In this document: positions 40,064 through 43,447 of the stretch, piece after piece
How the letters are laid out: each line of letters starts with the position of its first letter
Numbering within the stretch: the first letter of the stretch is position 1
Assembly (NCBI GenBank): GCA_045532455.1
Contig: JAZSFX010000046.1
Span: 1-43,447, forward strand
Length of the DNA: 43,447 nucleotides
DNA from: Ornithomonoglobus_A sp045532455
Lineage (GTDB): Bacteria; Bacillota; Clostridia; UBA1381
Direction: 5' to 3'
Translations under genes and position numbers: made by a program
The notes under the pieces: generated by a model
The model's database searches: none
What the model saw: the letters and a program-made list of their open reading frames with translations, nothing else
What the model was told of the DNA's origin: nothing

Positions 40064-40810
40064 ATGTCGAAGTTTTTTGTATTAAGAGAAAAAATAAGTG
40101 ATAACAAGATTATAATAGACAACACCGACGTATCACACATAACAAAAGTCTTGCGAATGGGCATTGGTGATGAAATTACCGTGTGCGACGGAATGGGTTT
40201 TGATTATAGTGCAAAAATTTGTGATATGCAAGCCGATAAAATAGTATGCGATATATTATCAAAGGCAAAATCCGACACTGAGCCGAATATTAATGTAACA
40301 CTTTTTCAGGGGTTACCCAAAGCCGCTAAAATGGACTATATAATCCAAAAGACAACGGAGCTTGGAATCTCACAAATTGTACCCTGTGCTTTAAAAAGAT
40401 GTGTTGTAAAGCTTGACGGTAAAAAAGCAGAGGAAAAGAAGTGCGACAGATGGCAGAAAATAAGTGAGGAAGCGGCAAAGCAATCGGGACGCGGAATTGT
40501 ACCAAAGGTGCATATGCCACTATCTCTTAACGAGGTTTTAGACTCTGCAAAGAACTACGACTTGTTTTTTGTACCGTATGAATGCGAAGAGAATACAACC
40601 ATAAAAGAGGTGTTATGCTCTGTTAAATCACCCCAGAATGTAGCGTTTATGATTGGTCCTGAGGGCGGCTTTGACGCCTCGGAAATTGACGCCATAAAAA
40701 AGTCAGGCATAAAAACTGTAACATTGGGGAAAAGAATTCTACGCACCGAAACCGCAGGCGAGGCAGTGCTTGCAATGATTATGTACGAGATTGGAGATAT
40801 AAATGTTTGA
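40064..40810 (+). CDS. rsmE: 16S rRNA (uracil(1498)-N(3))-methyltransferase
   Basis: RsmE is a SPOUT methyltransferase acting on U1498 of 16S rRNA. The 248-residue protein has an N-terminal PUA-like domain (HITKVLRMGIGDEITVCDG) and a C-terminal knotted domain with LFQGLPKAAKMDYIIQKTTELGISQIVPCALKRCVVK, SEEAAKQSGRG, MIGPEGGFDASEID and LGKRILRTETAGEAVLAMI, the SAM-binding knot. It follows the dipeptidase by 21 bases and overlaps the next gene by 8 bases. Confidence 0.96.
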   Translation: MSKFFVLREKISDNKIIIDNTDVSHITKVLRMGIGDEITVCDGMGFDYSAKICDMQADKIVCDILSKAKSDTEPNINVTLFQGLPKAAKMDYIIQKTTELGISQIVPCALKRCVVKLDGKKAEEKKCDRWQKISEEAAKQSGRGIVPKVHMPLSLNEVLDSAKNYDLFFVPYECEENTTIKEVLCSVKSPQNVAFMIGPEGGFDASEIDAIKKSGIKTVTLGKRILRTETAGEAVLAMIMYEIGDINV

Positions 40811-41375
40811 TATAGCATACCGTAACATAAAAGATTTGGATATATACAACGATATTCTTATTAACTCACTGAGCGCATACAGAACAGAAAAACTAAAAAC
40901 CCTTAATAACGAATACTTAAAAAAGAAGTCGATTGGTGCTGAGCTATTGTTAATACAGATGATGTGTAATCAATACCGCGAAATGACACTTCCCCTCAAA
41001 ATCAAGACAAGTGAAACGGGCAAGCCATACTTTTGCGACAGTTCAAATATATTTTTTAATCTGTCGCACTCCAAAGATATGGTTGCGTGTGTTCTTGCTG
41101 ATAAGGAGGTTGGTATCGACATACAGCATATGGGTGAATACAAAGAAGAAATTATTCCGCGTTTTTTCACTGCCGATGAGCGCAAGTATATAGAAAACTG
41201 CAAAGATAAAAAGCTTGCCTTTTACGAGATATGGACCAAAAAAGAGGCATTATTAAAATGCAAAGGCACAGGTCTTGGTGCTATAAGTAAAGAAAGTGTG
41301 TTTGAGGCGCAAAAAAATGGGTATACATTTACAAATACCATTATTGATGAGTATATGCTTAGTACCTGTGTATAA
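40803..41375 (+). CDS. 4'-phosphopantetheinyl transferase (Sfp type, short)
   Basis: This enzyme attaches phosphopantetheine from CoA to carrier proteins. It has the family core FNLSHSKDMVACVLADKEVGIDIQHMG (with the metal-binding Asp in GIDIQ) and FYEIWTKKEALLKCKGTGL (WxxKEA). At 190 residues it is shorter than Sfp (about 220) and lacks part of the N-terminal half-domain. No polyketide or peptide synthetase is in the window; it may serve one elsewhere or the acyl carrier protein. It overlaps rsmE and ends the operon. Confidence 0.9.
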   Translation: MFDIAYRNIKDLDIYNDILINSLSAYRTEKLKTLNNEYLKKKSIGAELLLIQMMCNQYREMTLPLKIKTSETGKPYFCDSSNIFFNLSHSKDMVACVLADKEVGIDIQHMGEYKEEIIPRFFTADERKYIENCKDKKLAFYEIWTKKEALLKCKGTGLGAISKESVFEAQKNGYTFTNTIIDEYMLSTCV

Positions 41376-41401
41376 AAAGTTTTTTAAATATGAAAAAAGT
41401 A

Positions 41402-41430
41402 TTGAATTGCGCAAAATTGTGTGGTATAAT
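41402..41430 (+). promoter_or_regulatory. SigA promoter of the amino-acid ABC transporter
   Basis: TTGAAT (41402-41407) and TATAAT (41425-41430) have a 17-base spacer. Confidence 0.75.
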
Positions 41431-41492
41431 TACTGTGTACATATTTTATTACATATTAAAATATATAAATTCAAAAACGGAGGTAAAAGAAA

Positions 41493-42293
41493 ATGAAAAA
41501 AAGCATTTTATCAATCACAATCGCTACACTTTTGTCAGCATTATTGCTTACAAGCTGTGGCACAGAAACAGTAGGTAAAAAGGTTGCAGGTGTTGCAGAC
41601 CTTGAGGGTGCAAGAATTGGTGTTCAATTAGGAACAACAGGTGATATTTTAGCATCTGATTACGAAGAAACAGGCTCAGTTGTAGAAAGATACGCAAAGG
41701 GTGCAGAGGCTATACAGGCTCTTAACCAAAACAAAATTGACTGTGTTATAATCGACCAGCAACCTGCAGAGTCTTTTGTGGCTATAAACGAAGGTCTTAC
41801 AATTCTTGACGAGGAATTTGCATTAGAGGAATATGCAATCTGCGTTTCAAAAGAAAACACAGAACTAAAGGATAAGATTAACACTGCTCTTGCAGAGCTT
41901 AAGGCTGACGGAACGTTGGATAAGATTATTTCTAACTATATCGGTGATGAAACAAAAGGTAAATCACCATACGTTTCACCTGAGGGCGTGTCAAGAGAAA
42001 ATGGTACGCTTGTTATGGCAACAAATGCTGCATTTGAGCCATATGAATACATCGAAAACGGTGAAATTGTTGGTATAGACGTAGATATGGCACAAGCTGT
42101 ATGCGACAAGCTTGGTATGGACCTTAAGATAGATGACATCAACTTTGATGCAATCATCAGTGCAGTTCAATCAGGTAAGGCAGATGTTGGTGTTGCAGGT
42201 ATGACTGTAACAGAAGACAGATTAAAGAGCATAGACTTCACAGATTCATATGCTACTTCTACACAGGTTATTATAGTAAAAGACGCCGAATAA
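41493..42293 (+). CDS. Amino-acid ABC transporter binding lipoprotein with swapped lobe order
   Basis: This is a lipoprotein (signal and lipobox LLTSC, Cys22) of the SBP_bac_3 family. The usual family order is lobe 1 (GTLVMATNAAFEPYEY...VGIDVDMAQAV...GMTVTEDRLKSIDFTDSYATSTQVIIVK) then the segment that starts LEGARIGVQLGTTGD and ends LKADGTLDKIISNYI. Here the second segment comes first (about 33-150) and the lobe 1 segment last (171-263), joined by a linker of about 20 residues, so the domain is circularly permuted. Both parts look complete at 266 residues. It should capture polar amino acids outside the cell and deliver them to the permease at 42355. The ATG has CGGAGG upstream. Confidence 0.9.
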   Translation: MKKSILSITIATLLSALLLTSCGTETVGKKVAGVADLEGARIGVQLGTTGDILASDYEETGSVVERYAKGAEAIQALNQNKIDCVIIDQQPAESFVAINEGLTILDEEFALEEYAICVSKENTELKDKINTALAELKADGTLDKIISNYIGDETKGKSPYVSPEGVSRENGTLVMATNAAFEPYEYIENGEIVGIDVDMAQAVCDKLGMDLKIDDINFDAIISAVQSGKADVGVAGMTVTEDRLKSIDFTDSYATSTQVIIVKDAE

Positions 42294-42298
42294 TTTTT

Positions 42299-42329
42299 AA
42301 AGCATCGGTCGCTTGGCCGATGCTTTTTT
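42299..42329 (+). terminator. Intrinsic terminator between binding protein and permease
   Basis: AAAGCATCGG pairs with CCGATGCTTT (10 bp) around TCGCTTGG, followed by a T-run. It probably lets through part of the transcription, so more binding protein than permease is made. Confidence 0.88.
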
Positions 42330-42354
42330 AAAACTTCTTTAACGGAGGGTTTAG

Positions 42355-43149
42355 ATGAAAAACAAAAAGAAATACATATTCGCCATAATGCTTTTTGTGT
42401 TGGTGCTATGTTTTGCAGTTGTAGGCTATGCCACAGACGGCAGTGCAAGCGGATGGGAGAATTCAAAATTCTACCTGAATTTTGTAAAGGATAACAGGTG
42501 GGAATATCTTACATCAGGTCTTCTCACAACTCTTATTATAAGCTTATTTGCAGTATTGATTGGTATTGTGTTGGGCTTTATAATTGCAATAATACGAAGC
42601 AGCTGCGATATGAACAAAAAGCCCAACTTTATAGCAAAAGCAATAAACGGTATTCTAAAAGCATACATAACTATCATAAGAGGTACACCTGCGCTTATTC
42701 AGCTACTGATTATTTACTATGTAATATTTACCTCGCCTAACGTGAGTAAAACATTTGTTGCTATTATTTCGTTTGGTTTAAATTCGTCTGCGTACATAGC
42801 AGAAATTGTACGTTCAGGAATAATGTCTACAGATATAGGACAGTTTGAAGCAGGAAGAAGTTTAGGCTTTACACACGCTCAGACAATGTGGCACTTTATT
42901 CTTCCGCAGGCTTTTAAAAATATTCTGCCCGCACTTGGCAACGAATTTATTGTATTGATAAAGGAAACCTCTATTGCAGGTTATATAGGAATAAATGATT
43001 TGACACGCGGTGGAGATATTATCCGAAGTCGTACGTTCGAAGCATTTTTACCGCTTATTGCAGTTGCAATTATATACCTTATTATTGTAATGATTTTAAC
43101 TGCACTTGTAACCAAGATGGAAAGGAGGTTAAAGACAGATGGAAAATAA
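42355..43149 (+). CDS. Amino-acid ABC transporter permease (HisM/GlnP type)
   Basis: This 264-residue membrane protein has an N-terminal signal-anchor-like helix (about 8-26), the TTLIISLFAVLIGIVLGFIIAIIR segment, the AYITIIRGTPALIQLLIIYYVIF block diagnostic of polar amino-acid permeases, and the EAA loop EAGRSLGFTHAQTMWHFILPQAFKNILPALGNEFI that contacts the ATPase. Five to six helices follow the usual HisM plan. The ATG follows CGGAGG. It overlaps the ATPase gene by 11 bases, so the two are coupled. Confidence 0.94.
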   Translation: MKNKKKYIFAIMLFVLVLCFAVVGYATDGSASGWENSKFYLNFVKDNRWEYLTSGLLTTLIISLFAVLIGIVLGFIIAIIRSSCDMNKKPNFIAKAINGILKAYITIIRGTPALIQLLIIYYVIFTSPNVSKTFVAIISFGLNSSAYIAEIVRSGIMSTDIGQFEAGRSLGFTHAQTMWHFILPQAFKNILPALGNEFIVLIKETSIAGYIGINDLTRGGDIIRSRTFEAFLPLIAVAIIYLIIVMILTALVTKMERRLKTDGK

Positions 43150-43447
43150 TATGCCAATGCTTCACGTTGAAGGTCTTTGCAAGTCGTTTGGAGATAATAA
43201 TGTCTTAAACGGCGTTGATATAGACATTCACAAGGGTGAAGTGCTAGTTATAGTAGGTCCGTCGGGTTGCGGAAAATCTACTTTCTTAAGATGTCTTAAT
43301 ATGCTCGAAACACCAGATAGCGGAAAAATATTTCTTGATGGTGTGGATGTAACAAGACCATCAACAAACATAAACAAGCAGCGCGAAAAAATGATGATGG
43401 TTTTCCAGAACTTTAACCTGTTCCCTCACAAAACTATCCTCGAAAAT
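43139..43447 (+). CDS. Amino-acid ABC transporter ATP-binding protein, N-terminal part (runs off window)
   Basis: The visible 103 residues contain the Walker A motif GPSGCGKST, preceded by LHVEGLCKSFGDNNVLNGVDIDIHKGEVLVIV, and the Q-loop MMMVFQNFNLFPHKTILEN, as in GlnQ/HisP-type ATPases. The signature and Walker B motifs lie beyond the edge. The ATG has GGAGG ten bases upstream and lies inside the permease gene. It completes a three-gene importer with the binding protein and permease. Confidence 0.95.
   Translation, partial: MENNMPMLHVEGLCKSFGDNNVLNGVDIDIHKGEVLVIVGPSGCGKSTFLRCLNMLETPDSGKIFLDGVDVTRPSTNINKQREKMMMVFQNFNLFPHKTILEN

Noticed and set aside
40803..41375. Part of a secondary-metabolite cluster
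   Set aside because: The phosphopantetheinyl transferase is surrounded by housekeeping genes and no synthetase or carrier protein is in the window.

Overview
The window reads as a chromosomal segment of a low-GC, strictly anaerobic, spore-forming member of the Clostridia, probably a gut or rumen type. The evidence is the AT-rich sequence, strong AGGAGG ribosome sites with frequent TTG and GTG starts, the spore protein SipL (SPOCS/DUF3794 plus LysM), DUF4364, a glycyl radical enzyme, and many Fe-S flavoproteins. I see no phage, IS element, CRISPR array, rRNA or tRNA gene. No gap between genes exceeds about 300 bases.

Left part (1-14226, mostly minus strand): an asparagine operon (ynzC-like gene, asnA, asnS running off the window edge); a small Cys-rich membrane peptide on the plus strand; a glycyl radical diol dehydratase with its activase; queA behind three tandem M42 aminopeptidase-like genes, the middle one lacking its catalytic Glu; greA; sipL; and rhamnulokinase followed by a YgjV-like membrane protein. 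Rhamnulokinase and the B12-independent propanediol dehydratase fit one pathway, rhamnose to 1,2-propanediol to propanal.

Centre (14441-30276, plus strand): a DUF624 protein, mnmG and an RNase H, then the most interesting locus. From a consensus promoter at 17933-17961, a leader with a terminator-like hairpin (17990-18036) and an ideal clostridial Rex operator (18044-18061) precedes an LDH/MDH-family enzyme, hdrB, hdrC, hdrA, an MvhD/FlxD-like protein, two Fe-S proteins, an AsrB/HydG-like FAD/NAD reductase, and a fumarate-reductase-like Fe-S subunit and flavoprotein with no membrane anchor. Directly downstream, from its own consensus promoter, lies a shortened AAEx-family transporter, the family that includes succinate exporters. 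My reading is a soluble, NADH-fed, flavin-bifurcating Hdr-Flx-fumarate reductase complex under NADH/NAD+ control, with succinate export next to it. A cca gene closes the block.

Right part (30410-43447): two COG0523/CobW-type GTPases, one with five His/Cys-rich 12-residue repeats and the other fused to a DUF1980-like domain; argJ behind a possibly structured leader; membrane and surface proteins of unknown role; DUF4364; an rnhB-yraN-dipeptidase-rsmE-phosphopantetheinyl transferase run; and an amino-acid ABC transporter whose binding protein has its two lobes in swapped order. The transporter ATPase runs off the right edge.

Promoters matching TTGACA-N17-TATAAT exactly occur four times (greA, rhaB, the ldh-hdr operon, the AAEx transporter), with several near matches.
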